Below, one piece after another: positions 1-11,200 of a stretch of 64,000 nucleotides of DNA. Position 1 is the stretch's first letter; each line of letters starts with the position of its first letter. Origin of the DNA: Ooceraea biroi (Eukaryota; Arthropoda; Insecta; Hymenoptera; Formicidae). The DNA lies in the NCBI RefSeq assembly GCF_003672135.1, contig NC_039516.1, positions 9,469,838 through 9,533,837 of the forward strand. The letters run 5' to 3'. A program made the translations under genes and the position numbers. The notes under the pieces are model-generated. The model saw only the letters and a list, made by a program, of their open reading frames with translations. It ran no database searches and was not told where the DNA came from.

Positions 1-414
1 TCTAAATAATCGCGGAGTATTTCCTATTAACTTTGATAAAATAATTTTTAATTGCGATTTATATAAAAAAATCTGCACTGTTTAATTTCTAGTACAATTG
101 TTCATACTGTTAAATGCATTTGTAAAAAGTCATTCATCATCGCAAACGCACATAAATGTATTACATGTTTTACAGCACTTGAACACAGTTCTTCCTAATG
201 ACTGCACGTGAAAAGAAGAAAAAAGGAACTTTGCAAAAGCGCATCGAGTAATCACTTGTACGATGAATAAGCATTCAAGAAGACAAGACGGTAGGAAGAT
301 ACGTCCCTCTTCGTTGGCTTTCAGGACGTCGGTGTCTCGGTGGAATCGTTGCTTCTGATGCTGATGCAGCAAAAGCGCGACAAAGTGAACGCTTTCGGCG
401 GCACGCCGGGATCT
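1..414. other. 3' flank of the sugar transporter gene
   Basis: No gene is visible here. The stretch lies downstream of the transporter stop codon on the minus strand and is probably 3' UTR plus flank. A minus-strand ATTAAA at 81-86 is a weak candidate polyadenylation signal. The short open frames show no family resemblance. Confidence 0.5.
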
Positions 415-3400
415 TCAGATCGGTTCGACTGAATACTTGGGTCCAGTTTTGTGTTTCCGCTCAAGCTTCTTCTGTATCTCCTGCAACGTCTTTCCCTTCG
501 TCTCCGGCAGCACGAAGTACGCAAAGCCTGCAGACGTGATGGTGAAGCACGCGAACGTCCAGAAAGTCGCGGCCTGGCCCATCCTGTCTTCCATGGTCGG
601 GAACAGCTTGGTGACGGCAAACACCAGGCTCCAGTGCACCACGATGGACATGCTGCTGGCAAAGCCCTTGGTTTCCGGCGGAAATATCTCGCTGATCACC
701 GTGAACGGCACGGATCCGTAACCGATCGAGAACACTATGTTGAAGAGAGCGAGAGAGGTCAGTGGCAACCAGCCGATAGCACTCACGTCACTTCCGCCAT
801 CCTTCAGCATGAAGTAGTAGCCCAGAACACCGAGGCAGACGGTCATCATGATGCCGGATATCACCAGGAGCGGTTTTCGGCCAAATCTGAAGAAGGGAGA
901 TGCTGAATTAATCTTAGGCGTCTATAAATCTTAGGCGCCATCTTGATTGGCTGTCATCCTATCTTGGTGTTCAGACACGCTTAATAATTTCGAGATCTTA
1001 CTTATTTAATATCTACTAATATAATTTTAAACATGAATATATGGTATGTTATTATTTTCTCCGAAATAATGACATGAACCAATATTTTATGATGAATCAT
1101 AAATAAGATGCGTACGAACAACACACAGTTGAAGAGAATAATTGCCAGAAGTCTTAATAATAATTTAAGAGTGCTGTATCAATTCCTACCTAATTAACGT
1201 AATAACTTAATTAACAAAAATGGTTCACAAGAATTCCAAATTAATCGATGCATCAAAAATACGTCATTTTAAGCTGTTCTCACCTGTCGATCACGGTAGC
1301 GACGAATATCGTCATCACGACCTCGGTAAGACCAATGATGATGGTTGCCAGGAATGGATCGATCGTGCTGTTGGCCGCCTGGAATATGCTCACCGTGTAG
1401 AAGAGCACCGCGTCAATACCACACAGTTGCTGGAAGACCATCAGTCCCACACAAGTGATGGCGGCCTTACGACCCGCCTTGGTACCAAGGAGGTCCTTGA
1501 AACCTCCCGACGTGTTGGCGATCCTGTTCGCATCGTCCTGCAGGACCACCATCTCCTCCGCGCTGTTGTAACGAGGTCCTCGCAGGATCGAAAGAACCTG
1601 AGCCGCCTGGACCTTACGACCCTTCTGCACTAGCCACATTGGCGACTCCGGCACGAAGATCACGCCAAGAACGAACGGCAGCAGGATCATGCAACAGGCA
1701 GCGTTGAAAATCACGTAGGAGCAGTACGCGCCGGCCACGTACGCGAAGACGATCCCGGACGAAAACATGAGTGGGAAGAAGGCGCCCAGGGCGCCGCGGA
1801 TCGACGCTTCAGCGATCTCGCCGATGTAGACCGGCACCAGGACGCACGCTGCTCCGGAGCCGATTCCGCCGATGAACCTGGCGGCGTATATACTGCCGAC
1901 GTTCCCGGTCACCATCAGGGTGATCCAGCACGTGGCAAAGGGCACCGATGTCAGCAGGATGGCCCACTTCCGGCCGATGCGGTCGGCGATTGTGCCGGCC
2001 GGCACGGCACCCACGATCGCACCCAGTGCCAACAGGGATGAGATCCACGAGATTTGACCTTCAGTCAACTCGGGGAGGAAGGACTCTTTTGACACGAAGT
2101 ACGGCAGGATCGGCGACGTCCAGCCCAGCGTTATGCCACTTTGCATGCCGCCCAGTGCAGCTGTAATTAAATAATGCGCTTTCAGGTGAAGATTTCTTAA
2201 TCCAAGAAAATTGATCTTTTTCATTGTTCCGAATCTTGCTAAATATAAAAGATTTCGTCAAGTTGGAAAGATTGCAAACGATGGAGAATGATTAAAGCGC
2301 GACGTTGTAAATGTTTCAGACATCATTTTGCAATTTGCCTATTAAATTTTAATAAATTGATTATGACGAAATTTTTATAATAGCAACAAAGTTGTTTTGG
2401 GATACTAATATGAAGATGTTATCATAATTGTATCGCTAAGTTGTTAAATAAGGTCTCATTAAGAATGTTAGAAATATTCTTCGAATTTAGATTACGAAAC
2501 CATTTCCATTTAGATAACATTTAGAACTCTGTATTATTATTCATCTTATATTTTAATTTTAAACAACATTTTATAGAACAGTTATGACGTTATATTTAAT
2601 AGACTAACTCTTTGGTAACAGTTTGAAAGTTCAGCAACCCGCCTGGAACATACTCTTATCTTCATTAGTGCGCGATAAGAAACATTTTGAAACATTTTTA
2701 CGTAGTTGATAGGTTATCAATTTTAATCAATTTTATTATTAATGTCAACGTTGCATAGTGTGAGACACCGTGTCAACTACGTTCCGATATTCACTGCCAG
2801 TACTGAAAATCTATAGTTTATGTGACGTACAGTGAATATCTAAACGTAGCATATGTTGTATATACGTGCACACATATGGTGCACATATGAGATATATTAA
2901 TCTTATCTAAACAATTAAAACTTCTTTCAAATGTTTCATTCATTAGTGAATACGCGCTATTGAAATTTATAAAACATCAGTATTATTAATAATTTACAAG
3001 TTCGATATCGGTATATCATTACTAGTACAATTTTCTTCAGAAATTTGCAAGTAGTTTAGTATGCAAACTTTTTGCACGATTACAACAGCATTAGCGTGAC
3101 AAGACATAATTAATTAAACAATTAATTATCACATATAATATCAATGTGGCTCCAAAGTACACGCAAGTTACTTTGCATACACCTATGACTTTTCACCATC
3201 ATTACTGACGTATGGGATACAGCCGGTATTTAACGTACCCTCGATGCTTAAAAGATTAAGATACCTCGTGCACTTAATTCGAGAACGCGGGGTAACACCG
3301 TTCCACCTAACAACAGCCAACCATTCTCTCTTAAATTTCACGTGTACATATCGCGGGAACTGATTAAAAATTACAAGAGACAGAGTGCATCTCGGCCCTT

Positions 3401-3580
3401 CAGCACGTACTCACCGCAGAAACTGACTAGAAATTGAAAGTGCTTCTTCGCGTGGCCGGAAGGGTCGGTGGTATCCGGTGGTTTTGGTGCATGCTGCTGT
3501 TTTCCATTATCCTTTATCGTAATAGCGAGAAAGGGTTTCGACGCGACGTCGTTGGCGGGTGCTGTCGTGGTGGTCGTCAT
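415..3580 (-). CDS. Tret1: Facilitated trehalose/sugar transporter (Tret1-like), 3 exons
   Basis: This is a major-facilitator sugar porter of the plasma membrane, of the insect family that carries trehalose or other sugars down their gradient. Exons on the minus strand are 3580-3415, 2160-1284 and 886-415; phases join exactly and give 504 aa. The first exon supplies a hydrophilic Thr- and Pro-rich N-terminus, and exon 2 opens with the AALGGMQSGITLGW segment of the first membrane helix. Family motifs are DRIGRK (loop 2-3), PESPMWL after helix 6, QQLCGID in helix 7, a second DR-FGRK that is completed only by the exon 2/3 join, and PETKGKTL near the end. About twelve hydrophobic segments fit the family. 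Any ATG just upstream of 2160 is intronic, because a TTAATTACAG acceptor lies there. The family is certain. Trehalose rather than another sugar is inferred, since insect genomes hold many similar paralogues. Confidence 0.93.
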
Positions 3581-5187
3581 GATTGAATGACAATTCTGGT
3601 AGTCACGAAGGGTTTAAACCCTACTCGTCACACTGAGAAGAGATCTCAGAGCACGCGATGATAATGAGTGCACCGTGATGTCTCGAGGTAAACTGCTCGG
3701 AGACAAAAAGCCACAGTACCGTTCTTTGGCCCGGTCTCATTATAGCGATGCGTGTTATCGCGGCGATTTATATCTCCGCTAAATGCTTATCGAGCGAGGG
3801 GGTCGGCGTGCACCGTCGTCTCCGGAGGAACACGCGCCCAGTACCAGCGTATTGCGTGCGTGTCATCTCACTCGTGACAATTAGAGAGGGACCAAGAGAG
3901 AGGGAAGATGATAGCGCGCGGCCTTTATTTGTTATCTTTATCTGTCGCGCGTGGGAGAGATTCGCGATTTGCGTTAGTATCGTGACGAAGATTCAAGGGT
4001 GAGAAACTGGGCGATTAACCGCTGATAACGAGTCTGACCGAACTCGTAACTTCACCGAGATGCACCGAGACTTTACCGTCGACTTCTTCTTCTTTTTCTT
4101 CTTCCGCGCGCTTCCCGACGAAGAAGCGTACTCAAACGCACAAGTTTGTCTCGACAAACAAATTTATCTCAAGAAGTAATTATCTTCCATGAATTTCGTC
4201 GCCCAGCGACCGATTAAATTTTACGGTTCCACGAATAAATATACCTATTATGCGGTTGTAACCTGTTAGTTTCGAGGATGCTCCCCGGACGTGCGCACGG
4301 TCCTTGTCTCCAGATATCAATGTACGAATACAGATACGCGTGAGATGTCTTGCTCGCACGTGCGCACAGACGCATACATTATTGAGGTAATAAACCGAAT
4401 CTAAATATGACTTAAGACCCCCGCTTCCTCAGCAAACACCGAAAATCAACGTGACAATCCATTTTCGCGAGAAAGATAAGAGCCATTGAGGAAAATGCGC
4501 GAATACATTTTTCTTTCTAATCGTCAATCAACGCGAGCAAATATTGAGAATTCATGTAACTCTTTAATTAGCGCGCTCTCGATTCGTCGAATTTCATTAT
4601 TGAAAAAAGTTTTGTCCGTCTCATTAGCCCCGCAAGAAAGAAAGGCTCGTCGAGCATGCACGGATTACGCGCTCTTTTTTTATCGCACCGTCTCGCCATT
4701 TCGTGGGATTGACGGTGTTTAATGTGCAAGAAAATTCACGAGACGAGCGTAAATATGTACGCAACGAGAGAACAAGTGGCCAACGTACGTGCCAATCTAT
4801 GTAACAACAAATGTGTCAATACACGCGCTCCTGATGGGCGTTGTCGGCGCGATGAGATATCGCATCACTATCTCATTACATTATAGACGATCCATATTTG
4901 TCGCCATTGACGCGCAGCGTATGTAAATGAGCGTACAATGTATTTTACACGTCCCGGACGTGCAAAAATAGAAGTCATTACCCAATTATCCTTTGTTCGT
5001 CAATCCTTTATTCATACTGCATGAGGCATCCTAGACTCGAATAATGAAGTACACGTAATCTGAATCAACAAAAGTGATGAAATCACTAATGACTTTCGAG
5101 CGGCAAAGCAAGGCACTCGATCGCAAATATTCTCAATCTTGCATCAGGTCAAGGTTTGAGATCACAAAAGATAAATTAGATAATATA
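3581..5187. other. Upstream region of the sugar transporter, no gene seen
   Basis: This is the 5' UTR, promoter and intergenic DNA between the transporter and the mariner. A minus-strand TCAGTG at about 3632-3637 resembles an insect initiator, but no TATA box sits at the expected spacing. A pyrimidine-rich tract lies at about 4080-4105. The open frames at 3748-4002 and 4486-4722 have no recognisable domains or splice context. Confidence 0.45.
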
Positions 5188-5218
5188 TTGGGTCGTCCGG
5201 AAAGTTCGTGCCGATTTT
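5188..5218 (+). repeat. mariner left terminal inverted repeat
   Basis: This 31-bp sequence is perfectly complementary to 6443-6473 and directly follows a TA. The transposase would bind here. Confidence 0.95.
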
Positions 5219-5261
5219 GAAGGAAAATTCAAAGGCAACATTTTTTTATGTCGATAAATAT

Positions 5262-6289
5262 TTATTGACTTATGTATGCACCGTTTTGTTTCACAACCTT
5301 TGTCCATCTTTCACGCAACTGGAAGATTCCATTCTTCCAGAACTTCTTAGGTTTCTCGGCGAAAAACTCCTCAAGGTGGTTTTTTATGTCGATCAAAGAG
5401 TTGAAGTTCTTGCCGCTAAGAGAATTTTGCAAAGACCTAAATAAGTGAAAGTCTGAAGGTGCAATGTCTGGTGAATACGGTGGGTGAGGTAGCACATCCC
5501 AGCCAAACTCCAACAATTTTTGTCGGGTAGTCAAAGAAACATGAGGTCTGGCATTGTCCTGATGGAACACGACGCCCTTCCTATTAGCTAATTCTGGACA
5601 TTTTTCCTGAATCGCTGTCTTTAATTCGTCCAGTTGCGAGCAGTACTTATCTGCATTTATCGTTTGGTTGTGTGGTAGGAGCTCATAATATAGGATTCCT
5701 TTCCAATCCCACCAGACACAGAGCATGACTTTTTTTGGATGAAGGCCGGCTTTCGGAGTGGTTAATGTTGGTTCATTTCGCTTACCCCAGGATCTTTTTC
5801 GTTCTACATTGTTGTAAATGATCCATTTTTCGTCACCCGTCACTAATTGCTTCAAAAATGGTACGTTTTCGTTGCGCTTGTACAGCGAGTCGCAGATGGA
5901 AATGCGATCCATTAAATTTTTTCGGCCAAATTATGCGGAACCCATACATCATAGCGACTTACGTAACCAAGCTTCACTACATGATCGTGGACAGTGGTTT
6001 TCGATATTTTCAGTATCTCTGCTAATTCACGTGTCGTGTAGCGCGGGTTATTCTCGATCAGTGTCTTGATTTGGTCATCATCAGTAGTAGAGGGTCTGCC
6101 CGAGCGTTCTTGGTCTTTAAAGTTAAAACCACCAGCTCTAAACTTAGCGAACCACTTACGTACGGTTCTTTCAGCTAAAACGCCTTCTCCGTAAACAGAA
6201 CATATCGAATTTGTTGCTTGTGAGGCATTTTTGCCTTTCCGGTAATAGAAAAGCATCAAGTGTCTAAAATGTTCTTTGTTTTCTTCCAT
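5262..6289 (-). pseudogene. mariner transposase, DD34D, split by one frameshift
   Basis: Two overlapping frames make up one transposase of about 343 aa. The N-terminal part (6289-5912, 125 aa) carries the paired helix-turn-helix DNA-binding region, with the conserved ERTVRKWF and ERSGRPS motifs and the WVPHNL linker. The C-terminal part (5912-5262, 216 aa) carries the catalytic domain: Asp in TGDEKW, Asp in HQDNARPH and Asp in APSDFHLF, with exactly 34 residues between the last two, as in mariners. The frames meet at a run of six A residues on the minus strand (5917-5922). One base is missing relative to an open frame, so translation stops at TAA just before the second part. No other break is visible. 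As it stands it should not make active enzyme. Confidence 0.93.
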
Positions 6290-6442
6290 CTTGAAAAGAG
6301 TACAAAACTGACACGAATCAATTTATCTGAAACAACTTTTTTCCTAAAGATGCGTTGAAATGTCACCTTTAAGCATATGTATATAAATCGTATGTTTTCA
6401 ATAACATTGATATATTCAGACATGTTCCAACGCCATCTATTA

Positions 6443-6473
6443 AAAATCGGCACGAACTTTCCGGACGACCCAA
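6443..6473 (-). repeat. mariner right terminal inverted repeat
   Basis: This is the reverse complement of 5188-5218 over all 31 bases and is followed by TA. Confidence 0.95.
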
Positions 6474-8102
6474 TAAAATAATAAATAGATAATATACAAT
6501 AATAACAGAAATTTAACATTGCAGAAGAAATGCTAATTAAATGCAAGGAAAAACAATTTGTGTGTCTCCGCACACCGTGTGATATATTGCAATCAGCCGC
6601 GTGATTGATTAATAGATTTAGCGTTATCGAGAAATGTAGAACGAATTATGTATAGAACGATGTTAAGGTGATATGGTTGCGATAGTGGTCAATGGGAAAC
6701 TTCCGATTACAATGTTGAAGCAATAACGAAGTATAATATACATATCAGTGCGGCTTCTAATCTGTGAAGCTCTTCGGATAAAGTCTGTCGATGATAATAC
6801 CGCCATGACCATCAAATCGATCGGAAAAAATTTCCGATCTCTTTTCACGGTAAATCAGGCAAATCGAGTGCGTTAACATTTTAATTTGATCTATTGTTTA
6901 GCTTGAGTTAATGTGGAAAATTTATCTATTTTAATTACGACAATGCGACGTGAAGGGTCGATAGGATGTATGCATGCTTGAAATGGCGAAGATAATCATT
7001 GCCATCGAATCGAGGGGGGACTGAAATTAAAATTAAAATCGAAAGTTGACATTTTCGCTGGCTTCAGTTCCGGTGGAAGGCTTCGTTCCTCGTGCATGCA
7101 AACTTCAATTTGCGCGTCCTTTAACGGTGCATCCGGTGTAACCGATACCAATGCGACGGGAAGTGTGACGACCTCATTAATCGAGAATCAAGGTAAATAC
7201 GATCTTTTGTTTGCAAAAGAGAGAGAGGGACCTTCGCAGCTATTACAGCGATGCTAAAATATTTATTTCTAGAGAGAGGTAAGCACACAGAGTTATCTCT
7301 AAGAAAAGGAAGTAAAGACTTGCGTAATCGCTCCGCAGAAGAAGAGAAGCTCTCTTGAACCGAGTATCGTGCAAGATAAAGAAGGCGCTTTCAGTAAACT
7401 CAACGCGCGCGCAACGACATGGTGATTTTACAAAACGGAGCTACGAGAATGATCTCTATGCAAAGATTTATTTATTTAAAACTGCATTTTCGAAACTGCA
7501 TTGCTGAAACCAAATTAAATTTGGAGATTATTCGGGCGTGAAACTAACTAATTTAATTTAATGCTAGTCGATGGAGTGAATTCCGGGTTTACGCGGGTGA
7601 GCCTTATCCGGAAGCGAGACGGGGCTTCGCGTGGTAATCGATTAGTCGAATGCGTGCGAGCGGATCGTGGAGGAAATCATGGAAACGATTTCAGAGTCGG
7701 CTGATCTGGCGCGTATGATCGGCGTGTACGACGATAAGCCATGAGCCGCCCCCATCGCACATGGCGCACACCGATGGCGATGAGTAACGCCATAGGCTTT
7801 CGCGTAAACGCGGTGGCACGTTTAGTGGTTTGCCGCGCATCGCTCGAGTGCATCGAGCACTCCCGATAGCTCTCGGACTTATTTTGCGAACGTCGGTTAA
7901 CCATCGAAATTCGTTCATCGTCCATCATCTCCGAAACGAAATTCGAACTCACGTTGCAGCGATTATTGGAAGATGAGGACCATCGCGGATGCTGGTGGCT
8001 ATCTCTGTGCGCCAGGCGCGGCTTGCTGAAGAATCCCTTCGTCGATCTGTCCTTCCGTCTGGCTGAAGTTCGTCTGGTCCATTGGAAGGTCCATTGAGCG
8101 GG
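6474..8102. other. Intergenic to possible 5' leader of polychaetoid
   Basis: No gene was recognised. A short open frame with a fair start context begins at about 7679 and ends after about 21 codons. It could be an upstream open frame if the exon at 8103-8288 is transcribed from here, which is inference only. Confidence 0.4.
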
Positions 8103-8288
8103 ATGAAGATCTTCCGAAAGCTTTTCAGAAAGAAGAAGAAGAAGCGACACATCGTGAACAAGAAGTCGCGGAAGACCACGTCGAGAAGGAGAGTCTCGAG
8201 CAGGTCGCACGACGCCCATCTGCTAAGGGATGATTTCCTCTTTGGTACCGGAACGAGCAGCACGCGGCGGCATCGGCGCAGATGTAAG
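8103..8288 (+). CDS. pyd: Candidate alternative first coding exon of polychaetoid
   Basis: The ATG at 8103 opens 62 codons that end in AAG followed by a strong donor, GTACGT. The exon ends in phase 0, which fits the phase-0 start of the PDZ1 exon at 17143. The encoded end is very basic: MKIFRKLF, then a run of five Lys, then many Arg and Ser. That composition could bind acidic membrane lipid or act as a nuclear signal, but this is inference. Polychaetoid in Drosophila is known to use several promoters and N-termini. No other plus-strand gene with a compatible acceptor is visible before 17143. The alternative is that it belongs to an unrecognised gene or is chance. Confidence 0.45.
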
Positions 8289-11200
8289 GTACGTGCGCGG
8301 AAACGGAAGTTTGCGAGTATCGGGCTTCATAAATTCATGCATATTTACTAGGCTGATGGTATGGGATTGTTCGAGGAGTTGCTCGGGAAGTTTTCCCGTT
8401 AGCGAGTATGAGAAATTTAGAGAGGATGGAACCTCCAAAGCGCGCGGAGGGTGATGAGAAGCCCTGAAGCGGAAACGCGCGTGCGAGGATGTACCCGCGC
8501 GTGGAAAATGTTGTCTTTTCCTCTTCAAATGTCTCTTTAAAGAGAATGGGACGAACTTCCTGGATATTCCGATAGGCGATATGCCAGAAACGACCCGTTC
8601 GTCCCGTTACGAGTGCATTGTAAATTTTTCTTCGACGCATTTTGCGAGAATTTTCCTGAAACTGGATTTTTACTGTCTCCGTGAAGCGCGATGCAATCAT
8701 TGGATGATAACAGGCGTTGAAGCACGCGGTTGTAAATCGTCGTGTAAAATCTATCATCGCTTTGCGGTAAACCGAGGCAGCGAGCGGCGCAGTTTCGCGC
8801 GACGACGACACATCCGACGATGACGTGCACGTGCGACAATACGCATGCACGCACAGCATCGAGTGTGAATCCGGGACCAACCGGCTATTTTCTAACGCGT
8901 TCCCATTATCCTGCTGTTTAAGGTATGCGGTATATTGAGGGTAGCAAGTCGACCAGAAAATTAATACGAATCGACGGTTTATTTATTATACATGTCTATT
9001 AATTATATATTACGCCACTACACCTATAATTTGTTTAATGAATGAATTTTAACATTTTTTGTCAATATTTTATTTTCTGTCATTAATGATGTAATAAAAT
9101 ACTGATAAGAATGTATGAAGATATAAATTTGTTGCACTTTAAAAGTGAAAATGAAACAAGTCGACCCGAACGAAGCAGCTTTCTTCTTGGATTGGGATAG
9201 TGATTTACATCTCTGTTGAGAAAAGGAACATTTAAAAATGATAAAAATGATAGAGGCGTGACAGCGTATCGTGGACGTTTCTAATCCGGTTTCGACAGGT
9301 GTGCAACGTGCACTCTAAACCTGGCGGCTTTCCAACGACGTCATAGTAAACAGCGCGCTTTTACTTGACGCTTTCGACATTCTTTCGCATTGTCAAAAAT
9401 GTTCTTACAAAGATATGAAGGATGTTAAAAGGTATTTTAAGACTTAGGAAAGGAGTCGGAGTTGGAGTTAGAAATAGTTTTCGCTTTTGATGATACAGGT
9501 GACGTTTTGCTTGCTTCTAGTTTATCACATGTGTAAACGAAGCATTATCGCTCGTACTTTCAACGTCAAACGGTGTTCTATAAATTCGATTTATAAAAAT
9601 TTCATGATATATCGAAATGTCGATAGCAAATGTCGAGAATAAAAAATCGAGAAAGTATTGACCCCTCGCCGGTCACACAACACAAATAACACAATGACCG
9701 CGGCCGTATTAGTGCTAACATACGTTGACAATCGTATTAAACGGGCAGGTAAACGAACGGACAAGTGAAAATGCTGGGAGGTCAGCACGACAGTTACACA
9801 GTGTCCCAGAAGCTCCGATTCGAAGAAAAATACTGTCCTAAATCGGTGAGACAAGTTTGTCATTAAAATAACGTAACGCCAAGTTAGATTTTTATAGATT
9901 TTATAAATTTTATTAATATTTCATCATTTTGTGCGGAGAACAAGACAAAAGGTCGTGATATGAAAATATTCCAACTAGAAAAAATAAATTATTTTCAGAA
10001 AAATACGAATTCCTTAGAAATTTATCTAAATATATTTCCTCGTATATAATTATATCATTATATAAATTTTGTATTTTACAATAAATTTTACTCAAATATT
10101 CATGTCACATAAAGAAGAATACAATCAGCCATTGTATTCTTCCCGTTCTCCAGCACAAAGATATAACATCTCCGTAGCAGTGGGACACCCGGTATAAGAC
10201 GGGAGATCTTCAAATACGCACCACGCCCTCGTGTCGTCTTATCTTCCGTCCGACTGCTAAGGTTGGAGCAGCTACCTGCCTGTCGCAGCAGGTACCTAGA
10301 TCTACCTGGGTCGCGCGCACATTCCACAGGAAATGTCCTCAAGATTGGCCGGCCCGGAGTTGGCAATATGTTTTTTGCCGGTACCGCTTGACGAAAGATT
10401 TTCTTGCTGCATGAATGACGTTGCTTCCTGGCAAATCGAGCGTGCCGGAGACTTTTGTCGCTCTCGCGCACGCTCGCGCGCGGAATGCCGCGCGCAAGAT
10501 CAGCGTTTGATTATCAGTCGCTCATCGAGTTGAACCACGCGTTTATTTCGCGCTGCAGCTCGTGCACACGCACGCCGACCAAATTGTCGGATCGTTAACG
10601 TTAATTTGCGTGTCGGCCGCGCAACGTCACCTACGCAATGTTGACGCAACCGATTGCTCCAGACCGATCAATAACGAACACGGAATCCGGTTTTCCCACC
10701 GCGCGCGGTAGGATTTTTCTGGATGCTTCAATCATGCGCTGGACGTACGTACGTACCTATGCGCGTATCCCCAGCGGTTTACATTCCTCAACATTTCTCT
10801 CGTGGCTGACGCGATCGCAAGGTTGCAACACTTGCAACGTTTTTCCGCTGTCTGCCTGCAAACCGTAACCACACCGTAACTCAGGTTTTAACTTTATCTT
10901 CTTGCATCTTTAAATTTTCATCGTGCATCCGAATGATGTCTGTAGCTTGATTGATGAATTGTCTATACATTAATCGATTTTTTTATAGTGATAGATCGAT
11001 TGAACGTCACAGTGCACGTCATCCGTGCACAATGTTGCGCAACGTTTTGGAAAAAAATTTCATCATAAAATACTTCATAACGATTTTTCTTCTATATTTC
11101 TATATTTCTGTACCAATACCGGTTCCTCAGTTTTTGTGCAACATCTTAATGGACAATGCAAAATTGTTCCGACAAGGCGTTACCAATGCGTCTTTCCAGG

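Larger units (their letters stand above)
5188..6473 (-). mobile_element. mariner transposon, complete ends, 1286 bp
   Basis: The element is bounded by perfect 31-bp terminal inverted repeats beginning TTGGGTCGTCCGG, at 5188-5218 and 6443-6473, and is flanked by TA on both sides (5186-5187 and 6474-6475), the usual mariner target duplication. Length and layout match canonical mariners of about 1.3 kb. The transposase reads on the minus strand and is frameshifted. Intact, identical ends suggest a fairly recent insertion. The subfamily is not settled; the ends and protein look closer to the cecropia/mellifera-type mariners than to Tc1. Confidence 0.95.

Noticed and set aside
1220..1633. Plus-strand open frame of 137 codons
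   Set aside because: It lies antisense to the sugar transporter exon and is a shadow of that coding sequence.
8223..8880. Long minus-strand frames opposite the basic exon
   Set aside because: They overlap one another in different phases and lack motifs. The plus-strand exon with its clean donor explains the local composition better.
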